The translations under genes were made by a program, and so were the position numbers. The notes below the pieces were generated by a model. That model was not told the DNA's origin, searched no databases, and saw only the letters and a program-made list of their open reading frames with translations. 43,404 bases of DNA, taken from Martinezella lusitana (GTDB lineage: Bacteria; Pseudomonadota; Alphaproteobacteria; Rhizobiales; Rhizobiaceae). Where the stretch lies: the NCBI RefSeq assembly GCF_016901135.1, contig NZ_JAFEVL010000034.1:1-43404 (forward strand), in the 5' to 3' direction. Of the stretch, positions 16,326 through 24,310 are shown piece after piece (the first letter of the stretch is position 1; each line of letters opens with the position of its first letter).

Positions 16326-16347
16326 AAAACCGCGTTTGCTGACGCGG
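16326..16347 (-). terminator. Rho-independent terminator of the relaxosome operon
   Basis: On the minus strand CCGCGT-cagcaa-ACGCGG is followed directly by TTTTG, 10 bp after the relaxase stop codon. This is a short classic terminator and also separates the convergent HAD-like gene. Confidence 0.6.
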
Positions 16348-16356
16348 CCCACTCGG

Positions 16357-18375
16357 CTACCGGCTTCGGTCCCGATCCTTGTCCTGCGGGGGGCGAAGTT
16401 TGATCGATTTTGACTGATCGCGCTCACGTCGCTGGTAGCGTTCGCGATCCGTCCGACTGTTCTCGGAACTATCGTGCTCCGCATTTGAGCGTGCTATGCG
16501 GGATTGGTCGGCGGTACGGTTGCTCGAAGTCCTGTTCTCTATTCCCTGCTCCGCGACGTGGTCGCGACCGGTCGCCGACTTCGTTTCCAAGCTATCCGAG
16601 GAGCGCTTACCCTTGCCCGCCTCCGCGCGATCTCGATTCTTGGTTACGCGCGAGTCAAGCTGTAGCCCGACGACCTTACCGATAACTTTCGTTGCTTGCT
16701 CGAAGAGCAGACGATCGGCGGGATTTAGGATTTTCGCGGCAACGCTGATGGCGGTCGTCGCCAGCGTCTCCTTCGCTGCTTTCGCCTGAGCGGCGCTGAT
16801 CGGTGTGGATCGCAGCATGTGTTCTTCTCCTTTCATTCTGGTGGGATCATGTCCTTCGCGCACGGCTATTTCCAACCGACGGTACTCGCGCTTCAGCCCG
16901 ATCGACAGATCGTGGCTCAGTTCGCGAGCCGTGCTGGGCGAACTTCGGTCCTTCGCAATGCCTTCCAGCATTTGGATAACGCGGCTGATTGACTGCCGGC
17001 TCTGATCGAGCCGCTTCCTTGCCTCTTCAAGTTTCGGCGCGGTCGGCTTGTCGCGAAGCTTGGAGATCACCTTTTCGACGACATTGGTCGGTGCGGTCGC
17101 GCCCATACGGCGAAACATCTCCCACTCCCATCGTTTGACGGGCGGTGGGCCAGCACGTTCGACGCGCTTTTGACGATCGATAGATATCCCGCGCTCCCGC
17201 GCCTTTTCGGCGAAGAGGGACCGCCACTCGGTGAAGTCGCGGATATTGGGATTGATCATCTTGCCGCTGCTGTTTCGTAGCGCGACGATCACATGCAGAT
17301 GCGGATGCTTATCAAGGTTGCTGCGGTTGTGAACGGCATAAGCATAGCGATGACCGGAAAATTGCTCTTTCAGGAAGTCGCGGCCAGCGAGGATGAACTG
17401 ATCCCGGTCGACATTGGCCGGCCCAGACAACAACAGGTGCATGAAGTCGCGAGCCTGGCGCGTTTGCATCAACGCACCGACGATCTTGCCCTCCGCCGTG
17501 AGCTGCTTGTGATCGCTTGTCGTCGTCTCGCGCCGGTCCGTGGCTTGCCTATAGCGGCCGCTGTTTCCTGGCCGCTCCTCTATCTGTGTCTTCGTCGAAA
17601 GCGTTACTTCTGCGCCTTGCCGCTGCATCGCATGCAGAGTGGCTGTGAACCCCTTGGGACCGCTCGAAAACTCCACCGGATAGCGCGAAACCGGCGTGAT
17701 CCCCTCCATCCGCAATGCTCTGTCAACGCGCACATCGATCGCATGCACGTCATCGATTTCGGCGGCAATGCGATTCTGGCTGCTGCGATCGGATCGGTCC
17801 TTCTTTTCATGGGCAATCACCAGCGTGAAATTCAGACGGGTTTGACCTTTCACGCCCTGGCTCACGCTGAACGCGTAGGTCCGATCGGTATCACCAACGT
17901 CGCGGAACCCCTCGGACGCAAGTGAGTTCAGTGCGCGGGCAATCTGTTCTCGGTCGCTACTCTCGAGCTCATAGGTTAGCCATAGAACGTCCTTACTTCC
18001 TTTCCGGTGCGCGAACTCGCGCTCCCAGGACCGGACGGCTGCGCTGAGATCGGTGACTTCACGGCCATCCTGATCATGCGCCTTTTCTTCCTTGCTTTGG
18101 TAGGCAAGGACGTTGCGTGCCGAGGAAGCACCGGCCCCATAGGACAACACCTTGACGACGACGGCATTATTGCCACTCGCCCGGCTGAATGCCGTCGCTG
18201 CGCCGGTGTTCCGCGCTGCCGAGGATATCCCGGCTTTCGTCCTCGGCAGCGCCTTTTTCGTTCCACCGCCACCTCCGCCGCGCCGTCGAAGCTCGTCCTC
18301 GATGAGGTCGAAATAGCTCGGCAGCCTGCGGCCTTCAGGCCTAGACGCTGAGCGACTTCTGGTGAGGTCGTTCAT
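16357..18375 (-). CDS. Conjugative relaxase, MOBP-like (MobZ type)
   Basis: This 672-residue protein should nick the origin of transfer and pilot the strand into the recipient. The three-histidine metal motif is clear: HNRSNLDKHPHLHV at residues 349-362, matching MOBP motif III. An upstream region (about 74-195) includes SSARNVLAY, a candidate motif I with its tyrosine. The N-terminus holds a G6 run (33-38) and the last ~100 residues are very rich in charged residues, probably a flexible translocation tail. Its start overlaps the upstream mobC-like gene by 35 bp. The subgroup (MOBP0, MobZ) is from context and memory. Confidence 0.8.
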   Translation of the reverse strand: MNDLTRSRSASRPEGRRLPSYFDLIEDELRRRGGGGGGTKKALPRTKAGISSAARNTGAATAFSRASGNNAVVVKVLSYGAGASSARNVLAYQSKEEKAHDQDGREVTDLSAAVRSWEREFAHRKGSKDVLWLTYELESSDREQIARALNSLASEGFRDVGDTDRTYAFSVSQGVKGQTRLNFTLVIAHEKKDRSDRSSQNRIAAEIDDVHAIDVRVDRALRMEGITPVSRYPVEFSSGPKGFTATLHAMQRQGAEVTLSTKTQIEERPGNSGRYRQATDRRETTTSDHKQLTAEGKIVGALMQTRQARDFMHLLLSGPANVDRDQFILAGRDFLKEQFSGHRYAYAVHNRSNLDKHPHLHVIVALRNSSGKMINPNIRDFTEWRSLFAEKARERGISIDRQKRVERAGPPPVKRWEWEMFRRMGATAPTNVVEKVISKLRDKPTAPKLEEARKRLDQSRQSISRVIQMLEGIAKDRSSPSTARELSHDLSIGLKREYRRLEIAVREGHDPTRMKGEEHMLRSTPISAAQAKAAKETLATTAISVAAKILNPADRLLFEQATKVIGKVVGLQLDSRVTKNRDRAEAGKGKRSSDSLETKSATGRDHVAEQGIENRTSSNRTADQSRIARSNAEHDSSENSRTDRERYQRRERDQSKSIKLRPPQDKDRDRSR

Positions 18376-18733
18376 CGTATCTCCTGATCAGGTCGGTGAT
18401 AAAGGTGGATGGTCTGACGAAAGCTGCGTCCCGGATTGAGTCCAGGGCGCCCATCACCTCGTCCAGCTTCGCCATGATGGCCGCGCCCAGGATGGCTTGG
18501 TCGCGCTCTTCCAACAGAAACTCTTCGTTGCGAAAGGCGAGCTCGCGGAGGAACTGGTGCATGTTTCCCAACTGCCGGTCATGCTCTTCCAGGATCGCGG
18601 GTATATGCATGATCTCTCTGGTGACGATGAGTTTCGCGACGAGGTTCACAGAAATATCGAGACGGCTGGCAAGCAGCTCCACGTTGCCAAGGACATGAGC
18701 AGGGAGACGGAACATGACGGCTGGTTCGCGCAT
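18341..18733 (-). CDS. Relaxosome accessory protein (MobC-like), hypothetical
   Basis: This 130-residue protein has N-terminal MFRLPAHVLGNVELLASRLD, followed by long amphipathic helices rich in Glu and Arg. The position directly before and overlapping the relaxase, plus size and helical character, fit MobC/MbeC-type accessory proteins that help the relaxase open oriT. No decisive motif is seen. It starts 4 bp after the upstream gene's stop and is thus in the same operon. Confidence 0.5.
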   Translation of the reverse strand: MREPAVMFRLPAHVLGNVELLASRLDISVNLVAKLIVTREIMHIPAILEEHDRQLGNMHQFLRELAFRNEEFLLEERDQAILGAAIMAKLDEVMGALDSIRDAAFVRPSTFITDLIRRYDERPHQKSLSV

Positions 18734-18737
18734 CTAC

Positions 18738-19142
18738 CTATAGCCCCCTCGCCTTCAGGGCTTCGAGGATCAGTCTGTGGGTCGCCGATGAGAGTTGCTC
18801 ATGCCGTTCCAGCGACACTCGGAAGATCTTCGTCAGCATGTCGTCGTCGAGGTAAAGGGAGATACGCTTTCGCTTGACCGATCCCACGTCCATATCAGCG
18901 TGGGCCTTTACCGCCTGCTCTTCCCGAGTTTTACTTTTGGCTGGAGGGCGGCGGTGCTCTGACCTTGTTTCGCCATCGACGCTCAGCTCTTGCGCCTGAG
19001 GAGGATCCTCCGGCATGAGCTTGTCGAGGTCGAGGCTGGTCGGCATGTAGGAGGTCGCATCCTCCTCCACGTCCCTCGCCTGATCTTCTCTCGATCGGGC
19101 AAGGGCGAGAATGTTGCCGGCAGGCGTCCTTTCCCTCGACAT
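18738..19142 (-). CDS. Small DNA-binding-like protein with C-terminal ribbon-helix-helix pattern
   Basis: This 134-residue protein has a disordered acidic N-terminal half. Its C-terminal ~45 residues, KRISLYLDDDMLTKIFRVSL and onward, read like a ribbon-helix-helix: a short strand of alternating residues, then two helices. Such proteins bind oriT or operators as dimers. It lies 5 bp downstream of the ParA-like gene and 4 bp upstream of the mobC-like gene. It may act like VirC2, but this is an inference from context. Confidence 0.5.
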   Translation of the reverse strand: MSRERTPAGNILALARSREDQARDVEEDATSYMPTSLDLDKLMPEDPPQAQELSVDGETRSEHRRPPAKSKTREEQAVKAHADMDVGSVKRKRISLYLDDDMLTKIFRVSLERHEQLSSATHRLILEALKARGL

Positions 19143-19147
19143 CGTGC

Positions 19148-19897
19148 TCAGGCAGCCTCCGCCTGGAGAAGCTCGATGAACTCATTGTTGATCTTCTTCA
19201 CGAGGTCAATCGCATCGAGCACGCTTTCCGAGGCGCGCCGCTTGGCCGACGGCGTCAGGGAAGGATTGTTCTCGATGCTGGAAAGCTTGGAATAGAGCGA
19301 CCCGAAGCCGGCGCCGACGTCGCTGAAGTGATTGCTCTTCCGGATGACCGTGTCGACCATCGGAATTCGGCCGCTCGTCAGGATAGCATGGACCTCCGGA
19401 AGGGAGCGATTGTGCCTGAGGGCAATCATGTCCACATAGTTCCAGATCGCCGCATACGGGATCGGACCCTGCGCCCGCTTCCTGGAAATCTCCTTGAGGA
19501 TCGTCGCCACCCTGATGGCTGAGGTCGCGGCCGTCGGTTCCGGTATGACCGGAATGAGGACCGCATCACATTCGTGATAGACCTCGATTGCCCGTTGGTG
19601 GACGTATCCGCCGACGTCGTAGATCCGGATATCCGCCGCAGGTGCCTCCGCGAGGCGATCTGCGAACCGGTCATCCGGCGCGACCCGCAGATGCAACAGC
19701 GTGCCGTTGGTCGGGAGCAGTCCCCTTTTCATGGAGACATTGTACCAGCGCGTCGACGATTCCTGCTCGTCACAATCGATGAGCAGTGTCCTGTGTCCCT
19801 GCTGGGCGAACTCGGCTGCGAGATTGACGTTCAAGGTCGATTTCCCAGCGCCACCCTTGAACGTCGAGATCGCGAGCGAAAGTGGTTTGCCTGTCAT
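19148..19897 (-). CDS. ParA/VirC1-like ATPase
   Basis: This 249-residue P-loop ATPase has the deviant Walker A KGGAGKST (residues 14-21), then TLLIDCDEQESSTRW and the IYDVGGYV strand typical of ParA/MinD proteins. In conjugation operons such proteins (VirC1, TraL-like) bring the relaxosome to the cell pole and to the coupling protein; in partition they move plasmids. Because it sits upstream of relaxase genes and has no parB neighbour, the VirC1-like role is more likely. Confidence 0.75.
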   Translation of the reverse strand: MTGKPLSLAISTFKGGAGKSTLNVNLAAEFAQQGHRTLLIDCDEQESSTRWYNVSMKRGLLPTNGTLLHLRVAPDDRFADRLAEAPAADIRIYDVGGYVHQRAIEVYHECDAVLIPVIPEPTAATSAIRVATILKEISRKRAQGPIPYAAIWNYVDMIALRHNRSLPEVHAILTSGRIPMVDTVIRKSNHFSDVGAGFGSLYSKLSSIENNPSLTPSAKRRASESVLDAIDLVKKINNEFIELLQAEAA

Positions 19898-19904
19898 GGA
19901 TCCC

Positions 19905-20303
19905 TCAGCCTCGAAGTTTCGCTTGGCTCTGCGCCCGCTGGCGAGCCGCGATCAGATCGTCGTTGAGCCTCGTCGCTTCGCGCTCACGGGCTGCGTCTGC
20001 CTTGAGATCTCTGCCCGGCCAGAGTTTCAGGATCGGCAGAAGAAGGAGCACGAAGAAGATGATCGTCGTTGCCTTGAACCATCCGAACTGTGCGTAAAGG
20101 CCCACTGCCCACTGCCAGAGTGCCCGCGTCCATTCCACCGGGAAGAAGAAGTACGAAATCATCAGGGCAAGGCCGTAGGCAACGAAGGCCGCGATCAGCA
20201 CACAGGCAGCCGCGAGGATCAAAAAGTTGACGATCAAAATTAGGAGCCACGCAGCCTTAAAGGGGATCGTCACAACCCTGAGGGCCTTTTGATGTACCGA
20301 CAT
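19905..20303 (-). CDS. Small membrane protein heading the relaxosome operon
   Basis: This 132-residue protein has two or three hydrophobic segments (about residues 10-60 and 75-95) and a positively charged helical C-terminus rich in Arg and Gln. I chose ATG 20303, preceded by GGAGAAAGG, over the longer frame from 20411. It is the first gene of the minus-strand relaxosome operon, 7 bp before the ParA-like gene. It could anchor the ATPase or relaxosome at the membrane. No known family recognised. Confidence 0.55.
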   Translation of the reverse strand: MSVHQKALRVVTIPFKAAWLLILIVNFLILAAACVLIAAFVAYGLALMISYFFFPVEWTRALWQWAVGLYAQFGWFKATTIIFFVLLLLPILKLWPGRDLKADAAREREATRLNDDLIAARQRAQSQAKLRG

Positions 20304-20370
20304 CTGCCTTTCTCCATGCGCGTACGACATTTGAAAAAGACATACCGCAATCCGCCGAGCTTTTCCAGAC

Positions 20371-20386
20371 TTGCACTGCAGTATAA
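20371..20386. promoter_or_regulatory. Transfer operator site A
   Basis: TTGCACTGCAGTATAA matches the palindrome TTATACTGCAGTATAA in 14 of 16 positions and contains a TATAAT hexamer running into 20387. It lies between the divergent relaxosome operon and exported-protein operon, so one bound regulator could control both. Confidence 0.55.
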
Positions 20387-20414
20387 TTTGTGCATGCTGG
20401 GCGACAGGCAACCG

Positions 20415-21110
20415 ATGACGGATGCAAGCATGAATCCCGGAGCATGGCGGCTCACTCGCCCCCTCTTCTGCACCATTGCATGCACGATGAACGCCCTGAC
20501 GCTGGCGGCACAGGACGACGCGACTTTAAAATTTGTCGACGAGTATCAGAAGGCCTACGCGGAAGGGCGCGATCTGATTCCTGCGCCTCAAAGAACCCTC
20601 GATCTCTCATCGATCGCCGAGCGGCTCGACCTGCGAACGGTCACACCGGAAGGCGCGCTGAGCGGTAGCGCGTTTCTCGCCTCCGACGGAACCATCGTCA
20701 AACTTGCGGGTACCCAAGGCTGCCTCTCGACCGAGGAGGTGGAAGTCGCCGGCCTGCAGACGACTTGCGCGATGGCCTCGCTCGCCGGTTTGACCGCCAC
20801 CCTCAGTGAGGCCGGGGCGGCTGCCGGAAATGCGTTCCCGTGTCATTTCCTCGGGCAAAATGCCGGCACGCCGACCGTGCGCTTTGCCGAATGCTTTTTT
20901 GTGAAGGATGGCGAAGCACAATCGCTTTCTGAGGTGCTCATTGCCAGGGGGCTGGCCTTCGCTGCCCGTAACCGCGCCGGTCGCGCGGTGTTTCCGGAAT
21001 ATGCTGAGGCGGAGGAAGGTGCACAGAGGGCAAGGGCCGGGATCTGGGCAAACGCCCATTTCACGCATCCCTTTGGTGAGCGCTATCGCGGCAACCGCTC
21101 CACAAACTGA
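20415..21110 (+). CDS. Exported SNase-fold protein 1 (catalytic residues missing)
   Basis: This ~231-residue protein begins with a signal peptide (RPLFCTIACTMNALTLAAQ) and carries a staphylococcal-nuclease-like beta barrel from about residue 85: ASDGTIVKLAGTQGCL is equivalent to the family's DGDTxRLxGIDAPE. In that alignment the key Arg is Lys, the Asp is Gln and the catalytic Glu is Leu, so nuclease activity is unlikely. The RFAECFFV and ALAFAARN-like C-terminal segments follow the fold. Four cysteines suit a periplasmic disulfide protein. ATG 20430 is an alternative start. First of three paralogs in tandem. Confidence 0.65.
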   Translation: MTDASMNPGAWRLTRPLFCTIACTMNALTLAAQDDATLKFVDEYQKAYAEGRDLIPAPQRTLDLSSIAERLDLRTVTPEGALSGSAFLASDGTIVKLAGTQGCLSTEEVEVAGLQTTCAMASLAGLTATLSEAGAAAGNAFPCHFLGQNAGTPTVRFAECFFVKDGEAQSLSEVLIARGLAFAARNRAGRAVFPEYAEAEEGAQRARAGIWANAHFTHPFGERYRGNRSTN

Positions 21111-21115
21111 TCCGG

Positions 21116-21760
21116 ATGAGGTTCTTGATGTTAATGTCGACGCTCGCAGTTTCCGGCCTTTACGCAGGCATCACTCTCACGCCGATGCTGGGCAACTCGT
21201 ACCCTCCGGAAGCATCTCGCCTCCAGCCGACAGTCATTCCGGTCCAGGCGCGTGAAAGTGAAGTGCCGGTTGCAAGCAGCCAAGGTAGTGACCAGCCAGG
21301 ATTCGTCCCATTCCCAGCACAGGCGCAATTCGAGACTGGCGATACCTGGATTTCTGGCGGTCGGCGATTTCGTCTGTACGGGCTGCAGACGTGTCTGCGA
21401 GGAACGTCTGTGACTGTTTCTCCCGGTGTTGAGAGGGACTGCGGGGAACTCAACCTGATCATGGCGCAGGCATTGATCAAAGACACGAGGCCCGTATGCG
21501 CGGCCATCAAGGATCTCGATGAACATAACGCCGTGGTCGCCTGCCAAACGACCGCCGGCCAACGTCGCTATGATCTGGCAACCTACATGATCGCTAAGGG
21601 ATGGGGATTTGCCGCCGTCGACAACACGGGCCACTTGATCGTTCCTGGCTACAGGGTGGCGGAGGAAAGTGCTCGATCGGTTCGCGCGGGACTGTGGGTC
21701 TATTCGGACATGCCCCACCCCGTCGCCGTCCTTACCGGCCAAGCGGGAGCGCAGCGATGA
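21116..21760 (+). CDS. Exported SNase-fold protein 2 (catalytic residues missing)
   Basis: This 214-residue protein has an N-terminal hydrophobic segment (MLMSTLAVSGLYAGITL), a spacer, and an SNase-like domain from about residue 75: GDTWISGGRRFRLYGLQTC. The barrel Arg is kept (FRL), but Asp and Glu of the usual IDAPE are Gln and Leu, and the second active-site Arg is absent in NAVVACQT. Four cysteines align with those of protein 1. It starts 5 bp after protein 1 and overlaps protein 3 by 4 bp, so all three are one transcript. Confidence 0.65.
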   Translation: MRFLMLMSTLAVSGLYAGITLTPMLGNSYPPEASRLQPTVIPVQARESEVPVASSQGSDQPGFVPFPAQAQFETGDTWISGGRRFRLYGLQTCLRGTSVTVSPGVERDCGELNLIMAQALIKDTRPVCAAIKDLDEHNAVVACQTTAGQRRYDLATYMIAKGWGFAAVDNTGHLIVPGYRVAEESARSVRAGLWVYSDMPHPVAVLTGQAGAQR

Positions 21761-22377
21761 AAGGTTCATTGCCGATCTTGTTGCTGACGATGACCGCGAC
21801 GACCGCAGCCGCTCAGAACCGGCCAGTCGATATCCCCCGTCAAATTTATGGAAAAGTTCAGGTCGTGGACGCGACAACCTTCGAATTCAGGAAAAGCGGA
21901 CAGACCGTGCGGCTTGCCGGATACGAGGCCCCTCGCCTCGAACAGACGGCAAGAAGCGATGGCATCGATTGGCCAGCCGGTCAGGTCTCGCGGGCCTGGA
22001 TGATCCTTCGAACGCTTGGACAGGACGTCAACTGCGCACCGATAGGGCGCGACACCAACGGCGTTATCCTCGCTCATTGTTTCGTCGGAGAGACAAACCT
22101 CGCCGCCACGGCGGTCGCGGAAGGCATCGGCTACGCCTTCAACTATCGCGGCGAACCTCAGGTGCCCGCCTATTTCGATATCGAGAGGAGAGCTCGAGGA
22201 CTTGGATATGGTGTCTGGTCCTCGCCAGATCTGCTTCCTCCATGGCTCTACACCGCATCATCGGCAAATAGGGACAAGGCCAGAAGCGCCACGGAAAAAC
22301 CGGACAGCGGTCTCCCACTACCCCTTCCTATCGGCCCGGATAAATCACTGTCACTCAACGATACGCATGGAGGTTGA
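21757..22377 (+). CDS. Exported SNase-fold protein 3 (catalytic residues altered)
   Basis: This 206-residue protein has a clear signal peptide (MKGSLPILLLTMTATTAAAQ) and the best-preserved SNase domain of the three: GKVQVVDATTFEF, then TVRLAGYEAPR, then NGVILAHCFVG. Compared with the family IRLAGIDAPE, the Asp is Glu and the catalytic Glu is Arg, and the second catalytic Arg is Val, so it is also probably not a nuclease. A Pro/Ser-rich tail ends it. It retains two of the shared cysteines. Its ATG overlaps the previous stop (ATGA). Confidence 0.65.
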   Translation: MKGSLPILLLTMTATTAAAQNRPVDIPRQIYGKVQVVDATTFEFRKSGQTVRLAGYEAPRLEQTARSDGIDWPAGQVSRAWMILRTLGQDVNCAPIGRDTNGVILAHCFVGETNLAATAVAEGIGYAFNYRGEPQVPAYFDIERRARGLGYGVWSSPDLLPPWLYTASSANRDKARSATEKPDSGLPLPLPIGPDKSLSLNDTHGG

Positions 22378-22689
22378 ATGAATCGCATTGTTGGATCCGC
22401 CGCAGCGATCATGTTGTTGTTCGGACTTGCTCCGATGGCACTCGCGCAAGACGGCGCCACCCAGAAGCAGATCGATCAGCGCGACCCCGACTTTTGCGGA
22501 GCGGGAGGCGCCGGTTGCGATCCGGCCGAGGTGCAGCAGTGGAAGGCGGTTGGCAACAAACTTGCCGATCTCTCCTCGGCCGACCTCAGCCAATATGCCT
22601 ATGCCTGTGCAAAGCATCGCGAGTGGAAACGAGACTGCGAGACCGATCCAGTCGCCATCCTTAAGCGGCTCGGGATTGAGGGATATTAA
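22378..22689 (+). CDS. Small exported cysteine-containing protein
   Basis: This 103-residue protein has a signal peptide cleaved probably after ALA (residues 20-23, ...FGLAPMALAQ). The mature part has DPDFCGAGGAGCDP, YACAKH and KRDCETD, giving four cysteines. GGAGG lies 7 nt before the ATG, and the gene follows the SNase-like gene with no gap. No family recognised; periplasmic location and operon membership suggest an accessory role in transfer. Confidence 0.55.
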   Translation: MNRIVGSAAAIMLLFGLAPMALAQDGATQKQIDQRDPDFCGAGGAGCDPAEVQQWKAVGNKLADLSSADLSQYAYACAKHREWKRDCETDPVAILKRLGIEGY

Positions 22690-22692
22690 GAG

Positions 22693-23070
22693 GTGGCGAC
22701 CGCGGGAACCTCCCATGGCCCAGTCATAGCGGCGGCGATCGCCTTTCTCGTCGGGATTGCCGGCGGTTATGCGATCAATGAAATCGTAAGCAGCAGCCAG
22801 GTGACCGATCTTGAACGCGAGATCGTCCGGCTGAAAGACGAAGAGCAGCGAAAAACGCGAACTGGCGCCCCGAGTGACGAGGAGGCAAGCGCTGCGATTG
22901 CGAAGTCCGGGCGGGCGATGCGGATTTCGGAATGCAAGCCGCGCCAAGCTGTACCGGGTGTGACCTGCACCGGCATGATTACCACGACTACGGGGTCGTT
23001 TGCCGGGGCTACCCAGCCTGGAGTGCTCTCCTTTGCGAAAATAGACGGCACCTGGGCGCAGATCCAATGA
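22693..23070 (+). CDS. Membrane-anchored coiled-coil protein, hypothetical
   Basis: This 125-residue protein starts at GTG 22693, 3 bp after the previous gene. An N-terminal membrane helix (VIAAAIAFLVGIAGGYAI) is followed by a short coiled coil (VTDLEREIVRLKDEEQRK) and a small C-terminal domain with two cysteines (ISECKPRQAVPGVTCTG). This suggests an inner-membrane anchor with a periplasmic head. Unknown function. Confidence 0.5.
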   Translation: MATAGTSHGPVIAAAIAFLVGIAGGYAINEIVSSSQVTDLEREIVRLKDEEQRKTRTGAPSDEEASAAIAKSGRAMRISECKPRQAVPGVTCTGMITTTTGSFAGATQPGVLSFAKIDGTWAQIQ

Positions 23071-23090
23071 CCATCCGAAGGAGACGAAAA

Positions 23091-23633
23091 ATGAGACTGA
23101 CGATTCTGACCGCAGTCATGCTTGGTTCGGCCTTTGCCCCTCCGGTTATGCCGGCGAAGGCCGAGGATGCGTCCTGGGGATGCCAGGTTCTGCTCTGTGC
23201 GGCATCGCAAAATCCGTCCTGGCATGGCATTTCCTATTGCGTCGCACCCATGACCAAGCTGATTGCGGCCATGAAGGAGCCGGGGTTTTCGTGGCCAATC
23301 TGCCATGAGGCCAATGCCGGCAAGCCGGGGCACGAGATTTTCGATGACTGCCCCGCTGGCACCACCGCTGGCTACAGTTCGCAGGGGGATAATGGCTGGA
23401 GGGGCGAGCCTGACCAATGCATCAAGAAGGTTGACGTTTGCCGGTCTCCAAGCCAGCGTGGTTCCGAAGTCGGGCTCAAGGGTACTGTGATAAGCCGGAG
23501 CTTTGGCGATCGAGGCGATAGCTGCATCGAGCAGATTGCGACTCCGAGGCCACGCCGCGCAGACCCCTACTTCTTCGATATCCCGAATGACCAGGGCGTG
23601 AAACAAAGGTTCTGGTTCAACCTGAGCCAGTAG
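23091..23633 (+). CDS. Exported TrbM-like conjugal transfer protein
   Basis: This 180-residue protein starts at ATG 23091 with an excellent GAAGGAGA site. A signal peptide (MRLTILTAVMLGSAFA) is followed by a cysteine-rich region: WGCQVLLCAASQNP, SYCVAPM and WPICHEAN. The C-x-V-x-x-C-x-A opening and size recall TrbM of IncP-type transfer systems, a periplasmic protein, although similarity is loose. It is the last gene of the exported-protein operon and converges on the XRE gene after 27 bp. Confidence 0.5.
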   Translation: MRLTILTAVMLGSAFAPPVMPAKAEDASWGCQVLLCAASQNPSWHGISYCVAPMTKLIAAMKEPGFSWPICHEANAGKPGHEIFDDCPAGTTAGYSSQGDNGWRGEPDQCIKKVDVCRSPSQRGSEVGLKGTVISRSFGDRGDSCIEQIATPRPRRADPYFFDIPNDQGVKQRFWFNLSQ

Positions 23634-23660
23634 GCACCGAGCATGCAGCTCACGACGGGA

Positions 23661-24002
23661 TCAAGACGATGGCTTGGCGGCCTTCTTCTTCCGGCGACTC
23701 GCCTTCTTCGCTGCTATCCGGGCGAGGTCCTCTGCCGTGACCGTAAACAAATCCTCGATCGAGACGCCCCAAACACGCGTCATCTTGTCGAGCGTTGTCA
23801 GCTTCACGTCGCGCATTCCGCGCGTGACCTGCGACATATATGCTTCCGACACCCCGAGCTGCTCACCCAATTCCTTGTTCGTCAATCCGCGCGTGGACTT
23901 CAGGCGGTCGAGCCCTATCGCGAGTTTCTCCTGAAAAGTTAGCGACGCCAAGTCTGTGACGTCTGACGGCTCGTGGGGTGCTTCGTGCTTTAACCGCGGC
24001 AT
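23661..24002 (-). CDS. XRE-family HTH regulator
   Basis: This 113-residue protein has a single Xre/Cro helix-turn-helix: LTNKELGEQLGVSEAYMSQ around residues 40-58, preceded and followed by the usual helices. A lysine-rich tail closes it (SRRKKKAAK). Proteins of this kind are repressors that bind short palindromes, often overlapping promoters. It lies between two plus-strand transfer operons and is the only simple DNA-binding regulator in the conjugation region, which makes it the first candidate to bind the repeated TTWWAC-TGNG-GTWWAA palindrome. That is an inference. Confidence 0.8.
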   Translation of the reverse strand: MPRLKHEAPHEPSDVTDLASLTFQEKLAIGLDRLKSTRGLTNKELGEQLGVSEAYMSQVTRGMRDVKLTTLDKMTRVWGVSIEDLFTVTAEDLARIAAKKASRRKKKAAKPSS

Positions 24003-24310
24003 CAAACGCCACCGTCAGTGGGAGATCTCATCAACGGTTCGCGGAACGACAAACGGCGGCACCCGCGCGCAAGCACATGCCGGCGACAGATGTTCGATTG
24101 TTTCGAGGTTCCACTGCTCATTCGATGCCTGACGTCGTCCAGAGACCTAGGGTGCCAAGGGTAACCGCTTTATCGTCTGTCGTTTGCATTCATCTCTTCA
24201 TAAGTTCGTTGCGCTTCATACACTGTGACGAACAGCCCCTGCAAGGGGACCGTTTGCGGCTTCCGAGATTGAAAAAGCGATCCGCACATTAATGTCGAAT
24301 TGCATCAGAA
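24003..24310. other. Non-coding region upstream of the XRE gene and membrane protein gene
   Basis: No gene is visible in this ~300-bp gap. It contains an inverted repeat GTTCGT...ACGAAC at 24204-24243 with an 18-base spacer, and a CCCCT-gca-AGGGG palindrome near 24246-24258. It could hold promoters for both flanking genes or an origin-of-transfer-like element; nothing decides this. Confidence 0.35.
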
